Positions 45,069 to 54,802 of a stretch of 64,000 nucleotides of DNA are shown piece by piece. The stretch comes from an uncultured Bacilli bacterium (GTDB taxonomy: Bacteria; Bacillota_I; Bacilli_A; RF39; UBA660), in the NCBI GenBank assembly GCA_910587065.1, contig CAJUMA010000002.1, positions 97,121 to 161,120 on the forward strand. Direction: 5' to 3'. Numbering within the stretch: the first letter of the stretch is position 1; the number at the start of each line of letters is the position of its first letter. The notes beneath the pieces were generated by a model, which saw only the letters and a program-made list of their open reading frames with translations, did not search any database and had not been told where the DNA came from. Both the position numbers and the translations under genes were made by a program.

Positions 45069-46115
45069 ATGAACTTATCTGTTAAATATCTAATTGCAGG
45101 AATGGAATTAGCTGAAGATATTGAAAATGTTAATTTATTATCTGGCGAAATTTTAGATGATAAATTAATAACTACTTTAAAAGAGAGCAAAGTAGACTAT
45201 GTCAAGATTAAAACCGACAGTGAGTTTGATACCATAAATGAATCAATAAGAAATCTAATTAAATCATTTATCGAAGGGGATAATATTGATGAAATGCACG
45301 ATTTAGCAATATTTATTACCGAATTAGTAAGTAAAAGTAATGAATTAAGATTCAATTTAGATATTTATTTAAAAGAAGACTACAATCATTTAGTGAATAC
45401 AATAATTTTATCATCTTTACTAGCCAAAAAATATAATGAAATAACAGAAAAAGAGTTACAAGTTGATTTAGAAAACACGATATATGCGGCCATTCTACAA
45501 GATATAGGAAGAAGAGCAAAAAAAAGCGAAACACTTTCCTTTTTAAAAGAAAACTATTCTAACGATTTAGTTGAATTTAAAAGGTTGATACCAAATCTTG
45601 ATTTAGGCATATTTGATAATTATGACAGCAAGTATCATCCTCTTTATGGTTATTTTTTTTGTAAATACTATAAAACTAGCGATGATGTTAAAATGGCTGT
45701 TTTATTACATCATGAAAAAGAGAGTGGAGGAAATTCTTTAATTAATACGCCACTTCACGAAAAAGAAAATGAAGCATATGCTAGAATTGCTAGAATTTTA
45801 AAATTAACTGATTTGTTTGATATAATCATCAGAAATAATGTGATTAATAATCCAACAAATCCTTATACTAACTTAGGTAGACAAATTGATACGATTGTTG
45901 CATCTTCCTTTGTAAATGCTCGTTTAACTAATATTTTAAAAACTATCGTGCCAATTTATCAGGTTGGAATGAAAGTTTTATTGTCCGATGGAACAATTGG
46001 GCTTGTTTCAGAAAATAATGCAAATGAGTACAATAATCCTACCGTAGTTGATTTGAAAGGAAAAGAAATTGATTTAAAAGAAGAAAATATCATAATTATT
46101 AAGCAAGCAAACTAA
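45069..46115 (+). CDS. Degenerate HD-GYP-like protein
   Basis: The 348-residue protein starts with a short beta region (ELAEDIENVNLLSGEILDDKL) typical of the N-terminus of HD-GYP proteins (DUF3391-like). An HD-type helical domain follows. The HD pair is altered: the expected His-Asp is Gln-Asp (LQDIGRRA). Later elements are partly preserved: YHPLYGYFF and LLHHEKESGGN correspond to HP-x-x-G and HHE-x-x-x-G-x-G. It therefore may bind but not hydrolyse cyclic di-nucleotides. A short C-terminal region resembles the tail found after such domains. AAGGAG precedes the ATG. Confidence 0.7.
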   Translation: MNLSVKYLIAGMELAEDIENVNLLSGEILDDKLITTLKESKVDYVKIKTDSEFDTINESIRNLIKSFIEGDNIDEMHDLAIFITELVSKSNELRFNLDIYLKEDYNHLVNTIILSSLLAKKYNEITEKELQVDLENTIYAAILQDIGRRAKKSETLSFLKENYSNDLVEFKRLIPNLDLGIFDNYDSKYHPLYGYFFCKYYKTSDDVKMAVLLHHEKESGGNSLINTPLHEKENEAYARIARILKLTDLFDIIIRNNVINNPTNPYTNLGRQIDTIVASSFVNARLTNILKTIVPIYQVGMKVLLSDGTIGLVSENNANEYNNPTVVDLKGKEIDLKEENIIIIKQAN

Positions 46116-46138
46116 ATACATTATGTATTTAGTCTTTT
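46111..46138 (+). terminator. Terminator after the HD-GYP-like gene
   Basis: A ten-bp perfect stem (ACTAAATACA and complement) with a three-base loop is followed by a short T-run; it starts at the stop codon. Confidence 0.75.
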
Positions 46139-46186
46139 AATTTACTCCTTTTTTTAGTATACTAGTATCTAAAGGGATGAGGTAAA

Positions 46187-47215
46187 ATGCATACTGATGA
46201 ATTTGATTATAATTTACCGGAAGAATTAATCGCTCAAACACCACTTGAAAATAGATCATCTTCTAGATTACTTGTACTCCACAAAACAACAGGTGAAGTC
46301 GAGCACAAGAAATTTACTGATATCATTAATTATTTGAATCCGGGAGATGCCTTAGTAATCAACGACACAAAAGTCATACCAGCTAGATTAATCGGTGAAA
46401 AAGAGGACACAAAAGCAGTCATTGAATTATTACTTTTAAACAATATAAAAGATAATCTTTGGGAGTGTTTATCAAAACCGCAAAAAAGACTACATGTTGG
46501 TTCTATAGTAAGTTTTGGTGGAAATTTATTAAAGGCCGAAGTAAAAGAAATTTTAAATGATGGTATTACCCATGTAGAATTGATTTATGAAGGAATTTTA
46601 ATGGAAATACTAGAGCAACTAGGGACAATGCCTTTACCACCATATATCCACGAAAAATTAGATAATCAAGATCGTTATCAAACAGTGTATGCTTTAAACT
46701 ATGGTTCTGCTGCTGCACCAACTGCAGGCTTACATTTTACAGAAGAATTGCTAGAATCAATCAAAGAAAAAGGAATTTATGTCGTCCATGTAACTCTTCA
46801 CGTTGGTTTAGGAACATTTAGACCAGTGCAAGTAGATAATATTCTCGATCATAAAATGCATAAAGAAAGTTATATACTAGGAAGTGTTGACGCTGATACT
46901 TTAAATAGGGTACGAAAGAATGGTGGGAAAATATTTGCTGTAGGAACAACATCAACAAGAGTTCTCGAATCAAATAGAAGCAAATACAAGGAATATACAC
47001 CAGAAGTAAGCGACACTGAAATATTTATATATCCAGGTTACGAATTTAAAGGTATAGATAATTTAATTACTAATTTTCATTTACCCAAAAGTACACTTAT
47101 TATGTTAGTTTCTGCTTTGGCGGGTAAAGAAAATATCATGGTTGCTTATAAAGAAGCAATCAAAGAAAAATATCGTTTCTTCTCATTTGGGGATGCGATG
47201 CTAATCATAGATTAG
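46187..47215 (+). CDS. queA: tRNA preQ1(34) S-adenosylmethionine ribosyltransferase-isomerase
   Basis: The 342-residue QueA has FDYNLPEELIAQ, NDTKVIPARL, YGSAAAPTAGLHFT, HVTLHVGLGTFRPV and NFHLPKSTLIMLVSALAG. It makes epoxyqueuosine from preQ1 in tRNA using SAM. It precedes tgt, with one unknown gene in between. Confidence 0.96.
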   Translation: MHTDEFDYNLPEELIAQTPLENRSSSRLLVLHKTTGEVEHKKFTDIINYLNPGDALVINDTKVIPARLIGEKEDTKAVIELLLLNNIKDNLWECLSKPQKRLHVGSIVSFGGNLLKAEVKEILNDGITHVELIYEGILMEILEQLGTMPLPPYIHEKLDNQDRYQTVYALNYGSAAAPTAGLHFTEELLESIKEKGIYVVHVTLHVGLGTFRPVQVDNILDHKMHKESYILGSVDADTLNRVRKNGGKIFAVGTTSTRVLESNRSKYKEYTPEVSDTEIFIYPGYEFKGIDNLITNFHLPKSTLIMLVSALAGKENIMVAYKEAIKEKYRFFSFGDAMLIID

Positions 47216-47236
47216 TCTAATCAGGGAGGGTTTTAG

Positions 47237-47740
47237 ATGAAAAAAAGATGTATTAAAGCTAGAAAGTCCACTAATTCTAAAGAACGTATGAAATATATTA
47301 AAGAAAAATATATGAACTCAGAAGGAAAAGAAATATATATCGAAAGATTTATTGGTAAACAAACAAAATGTGTTTTATCAGATGGATATAAAAATCTTTC
47401 ACCAATGGTTAATGATATAACATATGACCAAGAACATAAAGCCTTTTTAGTAAGAGACGAATATCACGATACTTACGAAAATGGAAATGGCAATCATATT
47501 GCAAATGTTTACTTTTACTTAGATTTTTCAGGTAATCCAATCGGACTTGCTTATACCGACGCCTTCGATGGAATGTTTGATGTTATGACTTCTTATGAAG
47601 ATTTAGCATTTAAAGATCAGTGGTTCTTAGGATATGCCTCTTTCAAACGTAACCTAGGCATCCGTTTAGGAAAGAAAATACAAAATCGCCTAACACTTTA
47701 TAAAGATAGTGCAGAAAAAATGTTATCAGTAAAAAAATAA
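47237..47740 (+). CDS. Hypothetical protein between queA and tgt
   Basis: The 167-residue product follows GGGAGGG and is soluble, basic at the N-terminus (KKRCIKARKS) and C-terminus, with an acidic middle. I do not recognise a domain. Its place inside the queuosine gene pair suggests co-transcription, not necessarily the same function. Confidence 0.6.
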   Translation: MKKRCIKARKSTNSKERMKYIKEKYMNSEGKEIYIERFIGKQTKCVLSDGYKNLSPMVNDITYDQEHKAFLVRDEYHDTYENGNGNHIANVYFYLDFSGNPIGLAYTDAFDGMFDVMTSYEDLAFKDQWFLGYASFKRNLGIRLGKKIQNRLTLYKDSAEKMLSVKK

Positions 47741-47763
47741 ATAAGAAAGTTGTTGATGAATAA

Positions 47764-48882
47764 ATGGGGAAAATAGAGTATACGCTTATAAAAAGTGAAT
47801 CACATACCAATGCAAGATTAGGTAAATTAAAAACAAATTATGGAGAATTTGATACACCAATGTTTATGCCAGTAGGAACTCAAGCGACTGTTAAAACATT
47901 ATCGCCAGAGGAACTAAAGGATATTGGGTCTGGTATAATACTTTCAAATACTTACCATTTATGGTTAAGACCTGGAGAAGATATTGTAGCGCATGCTGGT
48001 GGTCTTCATAAATTTATGAATTATTCAGGACCTATATTAACTGACTCTGGAGGATTTCAAGTTTTTTCACTTGCAAATCCTAAAGATATAAATGAAGAAG
48101 GGGTTCATTTTAAGAATCATTTAAATGGTGATAACCTATTTTTAACTCCGGAAAAGAGTATTGAAATTCAAAATAAATTAGATAGTGATATTGCCATGAG
48201 TTTTGATGAATGTCCGCCAGCTAGTGCTGATCACGAATATATGAAGAATAGTATTGAAAGAACTTTAAGATGGGCAAAAAGAGGAAAAGATGTACATCAA
48301 AATGTGAATCAATCACTTTTTGGCATCATTCAAGGTGGAGCTTATCAAGATTTAAGAGAATATTCAGCTAAAGAGACAGTTAAAATGGACTTTGATGGAT
48401 ATAGCATTGGGGGAGTCGCAAACGATCACGAATCAAAAGAAGATATGTATAAAGCAATAGAATATTCAATACCATTTATACCTGAGAATAAAACTAGATA
48501 TTTAATGGGAGTAGGGGAGCCTATAGATATTATTGAAGGAGTTATAAGAGGGATTGATATATTTGATTGTGTATTACCTACAAGGTTGGCAAGACATGGA
48601 CATGCTTTTACGAAATATGGGAAAATTAATTTAAAGAATCAAAAGTATAAAGAAGACTTTACTCCAATAGATGAAAATTGCGATTGTTATGCTTGTAAAA
48701 ATTACACAAAGGCTTATATAAAACACCTAATAAATGCTGATGAGACATTTGGAGCAAGGTTATTATCTATTCACAATATACGTTTTTTAATAAAATTAAC
48801 CGAAGATTTAAGACAAGCAATAAAAGACGATAAAATTATCGAATTTAAAGATGAGTTTGTAAAGGACTATTATGAAGAGTAA
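47764..48882 (+). CDS. tgt: Queuine/preQ1 tRNA-guanine transglycosylase
   Basis: The 372-residue TGT has TPMFMPVGTQATVK, LTDSGGFQVFS with the general-base aspartate, FDECPP, GFSIGG-type (YSIGGVAN) segment, the nucleophile region DIFDCVLPTRLARHG, and the zinc site CDCYACKNYTKAYIKHLI. It swaps guanine 34 for preQ1 in tRNA. The start has only a weak ribosome-binding site, perhaps relying on coupling to the previous gene. Confidence 0.96.
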   Translation: MGKIEYTLIKSESHTNARLGKLKTNYGEFDTPMFMPVGTQATVKTLSPEELKDIGSGIILSNTYHLWLRPGEDIVAHAGGLHKFMNYSGPILTDSGGFQVFSLANPKDINEEGVHFKNHLNGDNLFLTPEKSIEIQNKLDSDIAMSFDECPPASADHEYMKNSIERTLRWAKRGKDVHQNVNQSLFGIIQGGAYQDLREYSAKETVKMDFDGYSIGGVANDHESKEDMYKAIEYSIPFIPENKTRYLMGVGEPIDIIEGVIRGIDIFDCVLPTRLARHGHAFTKYGKINLKNQKYKEDFTPIDENCDCYACKNYTKAYIKHLINADETFGARLLSIHNIRFLIKLTEDLRQAIKDDKIIEFKDEFVKDYYEE

Positions 48883-49198
48883 AAGAATAAGTAATTTCAC
48901 ACTAATTTCAATGGCAATAATAACAGCAATTTTAATAGTAATTATTGCAACTATTATAAAAATAAGAGTTAATCAAAATGAAAAGCTCCTATATGCAATG
49001 GAAAGTAAAATAGGGTATTATGCCAAAAGATGTTATTTAGAAAATAATTGTCAAGATGAAATAACCCTAAAAGATTTATATGAAAAAAAATATTTAACAG
49101 AAATAGTAAATCCAGTAACTAAAGAAATATTGGATGAAAATATTAAAATAAAATATTTTAACAATCAAATTATAATTAATTGGGAAGATCAAAGTTAA
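48872..49198 (+). CDS. Pseudopilin-like small membrane protein
   Basis: The 108-residue product overlaps tgt by 11 bases. It has one N-terminal membrane segment (about 10-30) followed by a short extracellular domain containing two cysteines (AKRCYLENNC) and the pattern ITLKDLYEKKYLTEIVNPVTKE, which resembles C-terminal parts of type IV pilin-like proteins. A prepilin cleavage motif (G or A followed by F and E5) is not evident, so a true pilin is uncertain. Bacillus has yajC at this place; this protein is not YajC. Confidence 0.55.
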   Translation: MKSKRISNFTLISMAIITAILIVIIATIIKIRVNQNEKLLYAMESKIGYYAKRCYLENNCQDEITLKDLYEKKYLTEIVNPVTKEILDENIKIKYFNNQIIINWEDQS

Positions 49199-49230
49199 AT
49201 TATACGTAGCTTAGCTTTGTTTTTTCTTTT
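49190..49230 (+). terminator. Terminator after the pilin-like gene
   Basis: AAAGTTAA near the stop codon pairs with TTAGCTTT (one G-T pair), followed by a T-rich stretch. Confidence 0.5.
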
Positions 49231-49232
49231 AT

Positions 49233-50013
49233 AAAGAAGCGGTTGCTCTGTTAGTGATTCCTTATTTAAAAACTATTAATTTTAGTAAGCTTTTAGAATA
49301 TAATAAATCGCAGATGAGAGAGACTCTATGGAAAATAGAAATTATAAAGTAAGCACGAGATAACATTTATGTTGGGGAAGTTGTAAGAACTGATAGGATT
49401 TATCGTTAAAAGATACTAATTTTTTCCGTACTAAACCGAGAGAATTAAGCTCAGAAGCTTATTTTATTTATAGAAGCACGTTGTTTGTTCTCAATGAAGA
49501 AAAAGAGTCAAATGATTTATTGTATAGAAGTCCTAGTTATCCTATACTTAATATTACAGATGATGATATTTGTTTAAATCTTGGAGAAAAAAGTATAGTC
49601 ATAAAAGATGCAACTAATTTAGCAGAATTACTTGAATAATTTTGGGTACGATAAGATTTTAACATTTGAAGATATAATGAGAATAAGAAAGACTTTCCTT
49701 ACAGGAATATTTGCTGAAGTTAATTGTGAATTATTTGGTTGGAAAGAAGATAAACTAGAAGACTATAGATATTTTGATAAATTGGTATTGAAATTACAGA
49801 TCCTAAAAAATTAAAAAGAAGAATAGCAGCTGAAAGACGTTCTCAATTAGCAGGGCATAGATCATTTTCAGGTATTTCTGAAAGTATTTTATCTAGAGAG
49901 TATTTTGATGTTTTAGATGACAGGGGGATAATGATTTAGTGGATGCTATTTTATGGCATGAGAGAATGAATGCTTTTGCACCGCATAAACAAGAGGGACC
50001 TATTAAAAATTAA
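49233..50013 (+). pseudogene. Heavily decayed gene, unidentified
   Basis: The stretch contains several adjacent coding-like fragments in different frames. They include EAVALLVIPYLKTINFSKLL, AYFIYRSTLFVLNEEKESND, ILTFEDIMRIRKTFLTGIFA, KKLKRRIAAERRSQLAGHRS and VDAILWHERMNAFAPHKQEG. Each is ended by a stop or shift. Together they look like one or two genes destroyed by frameshifts. No start or ribosome-binding site serves the whole. The original family is not recognised. Confidence 0.55.
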
Positions 50014-50048
50014 CAAGACTTTAAAAATAATTATAAACAAAAAAATGT

Positions 50049-50951
50049 CTAGCGGTAGCTAGGCACTCTTTGTGGTACAGTATTTGGTTCAAAATTATCT
50101 TTAGCGTATTTTAACTCAAGATCCATTAAAAATTGATAGTAGCAACCAAATATTTGTGATATCTTATTTTTAATAGTTACAAAGTTATAATTATTATCAT
50201 ATACATTTTTATATCTTAAATCTCGATCTAAGACAATCATTATGAAAATTAATTGATTCCTAAAGGAAATAGCAGTTAATTCTCCACTTTCAAATAATAA
50301 TTGAAAAACTAAATCATTTAGTGAAGGCGTAGGATACATTTTTAAATAGTCATTTGCTTGTTCCATTATCTCTTCAAGTTCTTCATTATCCACTCGTAGA
50401 TCAATTTCATTTAGATTGATTCTTTGTGATACATGTTTAGCATAATTAATTTTTACATCTGTTGTTTTTTCTTGTGAATCAGCTAACAAAACGTTAGTTC
50501 TATAAATATGTTCGTATTTAATAAGTGAGGCATCATAAAACCCAAATGTTTCAATTGCTCTCTTTTTTAATTCCTCTTCTATTTCTTTATCCAAAAATAT
50601 AATTTTATTTTCGTATGTGCGAGGACAAGTGGCAGCTATGTTATGCTCATCCAAAACACTATTATATAAAGAAAGCATTTTTAAAGTTGGATCAAGTAAT
50701 CTTATAAGAAAAATAATTTTTTCATCATAATTTAAATAAAAATTACTATTAACAAAAGCAAGAGCTTTTGAGTATAAAGTTTCCTCGGTTCCATATGTCG
50801 CAGCTACTGACTTAACTGTACTAATAAAAGAATTCATTAAACTATCAATCTTCTTAGAACTTTCTGAGTTAATACGAACAAAATGCCTAAACTGACGTCT
50901 TTTTTTATATAATTCAGGCAGTTTTCTACTACTTTCATCCATTGTTTGCAT
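50049..50951 (-). CDS. Hypothetical cytoplasmic helical protein
   Basis: The 300-residue minus-strand product has no membrane segment or signal, is rich in charged residues and predicted helices, and matches no family I recognise. ATG 50951 is preferred because AAAGGGG lies about nine bases upstream; a longer frame would start 22 codons earlier without a site. It is divergent from rplS, with about 236 bases between the two starts. Confidence 0.6.
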   Translation of the reverse strand: MQTMDESSRKLPELYKKRRQFRHFVRINSESSKKIDSLMNSFISTVKSVAATYGTEETLYSKALAFVNSNFYLNYDEKIIFLIRLLDPTLKMLSLYNSVLDEHNIAATCPRTYENKIIFLDKEIEEELKKRAIETFGFYDASLIKYEHIYRTNVLLADSQEKTTDVKINYAKHVSQRINLNEIDLRVDNEELEEIMEQANDYLKMYPTPSLNDLVFQLLFESGELTAISFRNQLIFIMIVLDRDLRYKNVYDNNYNFVTIKNKISQIFGCYYQFLMDLELKYAKDNFEPNTVPQRVPSYR

Positions 50952-51187
50952 AAAAATTTTCCCCTTTGACCTGCTTATTATATTAAAATGGTTAACAAAA
51001 GTCAAATCATTCGACAAAATATGCGCATTTTTTTAAAAGATTACTAATAAAATCTAGTAAATAACACCTTGCATTAATAATTAATATGTGATAAACTAAA
51101 TGTGCTTTAAAAAAAGAGCTAAATGTAATCCGCTGATAATTATCATGATTATGTGGGTGTAATATACTAATAGAAAGGTGAGTATTC

Positions 51188-51526
51188 ATGAATTTAATTG
51201 ATAAAATTAATGCAAAATCAATAAGAAATGATATTCCTGAATTCCAAGTTGGTGATATTGTAAGAGTTGATTACAAGATTAAAGAAGGAAAAAATGAAAG
51301 AATCCAAGCTTTTGAAGGTTATGTAGTTGCTATAAAAGGTGGCTCAATCGGAAAAACTTTCACAGTTAGAAAGAAAAGCGGTTCAGTTGCTGTTAAAAGA
51401 GTGTTTAAAGTTAACTCTCCTTTAGTTGACAAAGTAACAGTTGTAAGAAAAGGTGTTGCTAGAAGAGCTAAACTTAACTTTATTGATGGCATGCCTAAGG
51501 AATATAAGAATAAAGAAAGAAATTAA
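51188..51526 (+). CDS. rplS: 50S ribosomal protein L19
   Basis: The 112-residue L19 reads cleanly: FQVGDIVRVDYKIKEG, ERIQAFEGYVVA, TFTVRKKSGSVAVKRVF and the basic C-terminus. AAAGGTGAG precedes the ATG. It lies at the interface of the two ribosomal subunits. Confidence 0.97.
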   Translation: MNLIDKINAKSIRNDIPEFQVGDIVRVDYKIKEGKNERIQAFEGYVVAIKGGSIGKTFTVRKKSGSVAVKRVFKVNSPLVDKVTVVRKGVARRAKLNFIDGMPKEYKNKERN

Positions 51527-51541
51527 TCTTTCTTTTTTTTC
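51513..51541 (+). terminator. Terminator after rplS
   Basis: AAGAAAGA pairs with TCTTTCTT around a short loop and continues into a T-run, overlapping the rplS stop codon. Confidence 0.78.
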
Positions 51542-51598
51542 GGTTAAATATTTCAATTTTCTTAACTAAATGCTATAATTAAAAATAGGTGATATAAG

Positions 51599-52303
51599 AT
51601 GGCAAAAGAAAAAAACACAGAAAAAGAAAAAACATTAAAAAAGACTAAAGAAAAAACATTAAAAAAGACTAATAATAAAAAAGAAGAACTAGTTAACGAA
51701 GAGACAAAGTATGCTCAAAAAGATTTCTTTATGAGTTATATGCCATTCATAATTATCATATTTTTTGTTCTAATAATTAGAATATTTGTTGCAACACCAG
51801 TAAGAGTAAATGGGTCTAGTATGAATCCAACATTAAAAAATGGAGATACAATGCTTTTGTATAAACTAACTAAGAAAACAAAAGGCATTAAAAGATTTGA
51901 CATTGTCGTTATTGAAACAGATAGTGGTAGACTTATAAAAAGAGTTATTGGTTTGCCTGGAGATAAAATAAAATATGTTATTGAAAAAGAAAACGATGAA
52001 GAAAAAGGTGTATTATATATAAATGATGAAAAGGTTGAAGAATCATTTCTTGATGATACTGCAAAAGTGAATACTTGTCGTGAATTAATGGAAAATGACT
52101 TTAGAATATGTAATACAGTTTCTTCTATATTTGAAGGACTTAATTATGAAATAACTGTACCAGAAAATAGTTACTATGTTATGGGAGATAATCGAGGAAA
52201 TTCTAAAGATTCACGTATGATAGGTTATATTGCTGACGAAGATATTTTAGGTACAACAGAAATTATTTTATTTCCTTTTGGAAGAACAGGTAAGGTAAAG
52301 TAA
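51599..52303 (+). CDS. lepB: Signal peptidase I
   Basis: The 234-residue protein has a lysine-rich cytoplasmic N-terminus, one membrane segment (about 43-62), the catalytic serine S74 in NGSSMNPT, the catalytic lysine in RLIKRVIGLPGD, and box E GDNRGNSKDSR. It removes signal peptides outside the membrane. The N-terminus contains an almost exact tandem 24-base repeat (about 51626-51673; KEKTLKKT twice), probably a slippage product. Confidence 0.95.
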   Translation: MAKEKNTEKEKTLKKTKEKTLKKTNNKKEELVNEETKYAQKDFFMSYMPFIIIIFFVLIIRIFVATPVRVNGSSMNPTLKNGDTMLLYKLTKKTKGIKRFDIVVIETDSGRLIKRVIGLPGDKIKYVIEKENDEEKGVLYINDEKVEESFLDDTAKVNTCRELMENDFRICNTVSSIFEGLNYEITVPENSYYVMGDNRGNSKDSRMIGYIADEDILGTTEIILFPFGRTGKVK

Positions 52304-52352
52304 GTAAGCATAATATAAAGAAAAAAGCTTATACAAGTTACATAATATTCAT

Positions 52353-52371
52353 AGGCGAAAAGCCTTTTTTT
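52353..52371 (+). terminator. Terminator after lepB
   Basis: A compact AGGC/GCCT stem with a GAAAA loop is followed by seven T. Confidence 0.8.
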
Positions 52372-52423
52372 CATTATTTAAATATGCTATAATAAACAAA
52401 GTTAATAAAAAAAGGGGATAATC

Positions 52424-53008
52424 ATGGATTTTCAAGAGTTGTTAAATGAGATTAAAAATTGTCGCATTTGTGAAGAAAAATTTGGTTTTACTCCAAATCC
52501 AGTTATATGGGGTAGTGAATCTTCAAAAATAGTTCAAATCAGTCAAGCTCCTTCAAAAAATGTTCATGCATCATCAAAACCATTTACAGATTTATCAGGA
52601 GATACATTAAAATATAAATGGTATCAAATAACTGATGAAGAGTTTTATAATAAAAATAATTTCTATATAAGCTCTCTTGCTCATTGTTATCCTGGCAAAA
52701 ACAAAAATGGTGGAGATAATTTGCCTCCCAAATGTTGCTATCAAAAGTGGATAAAAAAAGAACTATCATATATCAATAATGAATTATATATAATTGTTGG
52801 GGCTTCTTCAGCTAAAGTCTTTTTTCCAAATGAAAAATTTGAAGATTTAGTATTCAAGGATAATATCCTTTACGGTAAAAAAGCTATTGTTTTACCTCAT
52901 CCATCTCCTTTAAATAGAAGATGGCTAATTAAGCACCCAGAATTTTTAGAAAAAAGAATTGTTGAAGTGCGTAAATGCATAAAAGATGTAATAAAAGGAG
53001 AATCATAA
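52424..53008 (+). CDS. Uracil-DNA glycosylase-superfamily protein
   Basis: The 194-residue product resembles UDG families 4/5 and their relatives: cysteines near the N-terminus (NCRICEEKFG), a QAPSKN water-activating-like loop, AHCYPGK, and the C-terminal LPHPSPLNRRW motif. Together the cysteines could hold an iron-sulfur cluster. The usual GEAPG motif is replaced by SQAPS, so uracil removal is not certain; many relatives have unknown substrates. GGGGAT precedes the ATG. Its stop codon overlaps the start of the lipoprotein gene. Confidence 0.75.
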   Translation: MDFQELLNEIKNCRICEEKFGFTPNPVIWGSESSKIVQISQAPSKNVHASSKPFTDLSGDTLKYKWYQITDEEFYNKNNFYISSLAHCYPGKNKNGGDNLPPKCCYQKWIKKELSYINNELYIIVGASSAKVFFPNEKFEDLVFKDNILYGKKAIVLPHPSPLNRRWLIKHPEFLEKRIVEVRKCIKDVIKGES

Positions 53009-54801
53009 TGAAGAATGTAAGAAAAAAACAAATATTTGCTTTGGCTTTATCACTAGCTCTAACTGGCTGTACTCCTAATGAAAAAGATACTAAAGAGATT
53101 GTCTATATTGAAAACACCGCAAATACTACAGTAGATAAAGAAGCATTAACAAATAAAGATATTTTCATTAATTTTTATAATGGCTACTTAGAAAGATATG
53201 GTGCTTACTTAAGTGATGATCAATATGCTGTACTTAAAACCTTAACAAAAAAACAAACTACCCCTTCTGAAAAGGAAATACTAGATACATTAAATAGCGT
53301 GATGAATATCGATTTTTACTCAGAAGGTAGAGGAATATATCGCGCGTTTAATAATCGCCTTATTTATGAAGAAGTTAGTTTATCTAATGCTTACAGAGAT
53401 ACAATCTACATGTATATAAATACCCTAAGATCAGTTGTAAATAATGATGAAGAATTTTATACAGCTTTATTTTCTTTAAATATTGATGAATTTATTGACT
53501 GCATTGCTAGAAATACAGGAATAAAAGATAAAAACATTATAAGAGATTTGGTTGTTCAAATGAATGCTTATACCGATGTTTTAGCATTAGAGGAAAGTCT
53601 TAATCAAAAAGAATTGCTAGATGACTATGAACATCATATTTGTGATTTAATCAGTAAAATTATTTCTTCAAAATTAGAACATTACCCTGATTTTGCTTCA
53701 ACATTATATGGAGAACTCTTAAGCGATGAAAGATATTATCCTTTTTTAGATACTTATGAGGATTTATTTTCTAACAAACTTCATATCTCTGTTTTTCGAG
53801 ATTATGATTCCTATGATTTTACTGTAGATGCATCTCTAACTTATAGTGATTATTCTCTTGCAAAAGTAAAAGGTAAAAAAGTCACAGAAATTATTAAAAA
53901 TGGTATAGATGAGGAAAATATTTATGAATATGATGCCACGAATCTTATGCTTCATTTAATTGATTATCGCAGCTTTAACGATTTTTCTATCCTTACAGCA
54001 TCTGATAAAAGAGATGTTATGTATGATGAATTGCAAGATTATTTTATAGACAAAGAAGATTTTGATAGTTTCTTTTTATGTATAGCTAATCATAGTCCTA
54101 TGACCTATTATGAATACTTTTTTATTCTTGAAAAACAAATTCAAAAAGATGGCATAACATATGATGATTTTGTACGTTTTACATCTCTTTCTAATTTCTT
54201 AAAAGAAAACCAACATCTCTTTATAGACTGGGATTATTCTATAACTTATCCTCCTTACGAAGAACTAGCAAGAATGCCTTTAAAAGAGTCAGAAAAAATA
54301 GTTCGTTCTTTTAGTAATATAGATATTTTTAATGGTATGGATTATAAAACAGGTTTAATAGATATAAATAATATGCTTACTCAAAATGATTTAGGATATG
54401 AACAATTATATTGCCCAGATTTAAGATATATTCATTATGCTAATGGTGTAAGTTGTGGTGATACTTCAGCATATGTTTTAAGTACTCTTATATATCCAAC
54501 AGAGGGTATAGTGAATGGTAGTAAAGTAGTTTATTATGAGATACCAGAAAACTACGAAAATGGCCGCGCTGTTGACAGTTTCTATAATATTGCAAGAGAA
54601 TTTACTGTTATTGATGTTCCCGGATTAAAAGAAACATTTTATGACGAAAGTAAGAATAGAGAAGTAAATGGCTTTATTGTTTCTTTAGATGAAGGATTAA
54701 CCGAAGATACTGAGTATAAGCCAATAAGATTTATGGAATTCTACCACTATTATAAAGATAAAGTAAAGGATCAAAATAAAGAATTGAAACTAGGTGAGTA
54801 A
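53008..54801 (+). CDS. Large lipoprotein of unknown function, paralogue of the next gene
   Basis: The 597-residue product starts with a lipoprotein signal: basic N-terminus, hydrophobic helix and lipobox LTGC with cysteine 21. The mature part is acidic, aromatic-rich and mostly helical; no domain is recognised. ATG 53008 follows AAAGGAG. A segment near residues 160-195 (IDEFIDCIARNTGIKDKNII) resembles one in the next protein (YIKEVSEYYSVSEDKVETAL), and more weakly a stretch near 310-400 does as well. The two genes are separated by one base and probably form a membrane-surface pair. Confidence 0.7.
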   Translation: MKNVRKKQIFALALSLALTGCTPNEKDTKEIVYIENTANTTVDKEALTNKDIFINFYNGYLERYGAYLSDDQYAVLKTLTKKQTTPSEKEILDTLNSVMNIDFYSEGRGIYRAFNNRLIYEEVSLSNAYRDTIYMYINTLRSVVNNDEEFYTALFSLNIDEFIDCIARNTGIKDKNIIRDLVVQMNAYTDVLALEESLNQKELLDDYEHHICDLISKIISSKLEHYPDFASTLYGELLSDERYYPFLDTYEDLFSNKLHISVFRDYDSYDFTVDASLTYSDYSLAKVKGKKVTEIIKNGIDEENIYEYDATNLMLHLIDYRSFNDFSILTASDKRDVMYDELQDYFIDKEDFDSFFLCIANHSPMTYYEYFFILEKQIQKDGITYDDFVRFTSLSNFLKENQHLFIDWDYSITYPPYEELARMPLKESEKIVRSFSNIDIFNGMDYKTGLIDINNMLTQNDLGYEQLYCPDLRYIHYANGVSCGDTSAYVLSTLIYPTEGIVNGSKVVYYEIPENYENGRAVDSFYNIAREFTVIDVPGLKETFYDESKNREVNGFIVSLDEGLTEDTEYKPIRFMEFYHYYKDKVKDQNKELKLGE

Positions 54802-54802
54802 A

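Noticed and set aside
46140..46186. A preQ1 riboswitch before queA
   Set aside because: The short leader shows no pseudoknot-like arrangement and no C-rich/A-rich aptamer pattern.
51626..51673. The 24-bp tandem repeat in lepB as a functional domain
   Set aside because: It only doubles a lysine-rich cytoplasmic stretch and looks like replication slippage.
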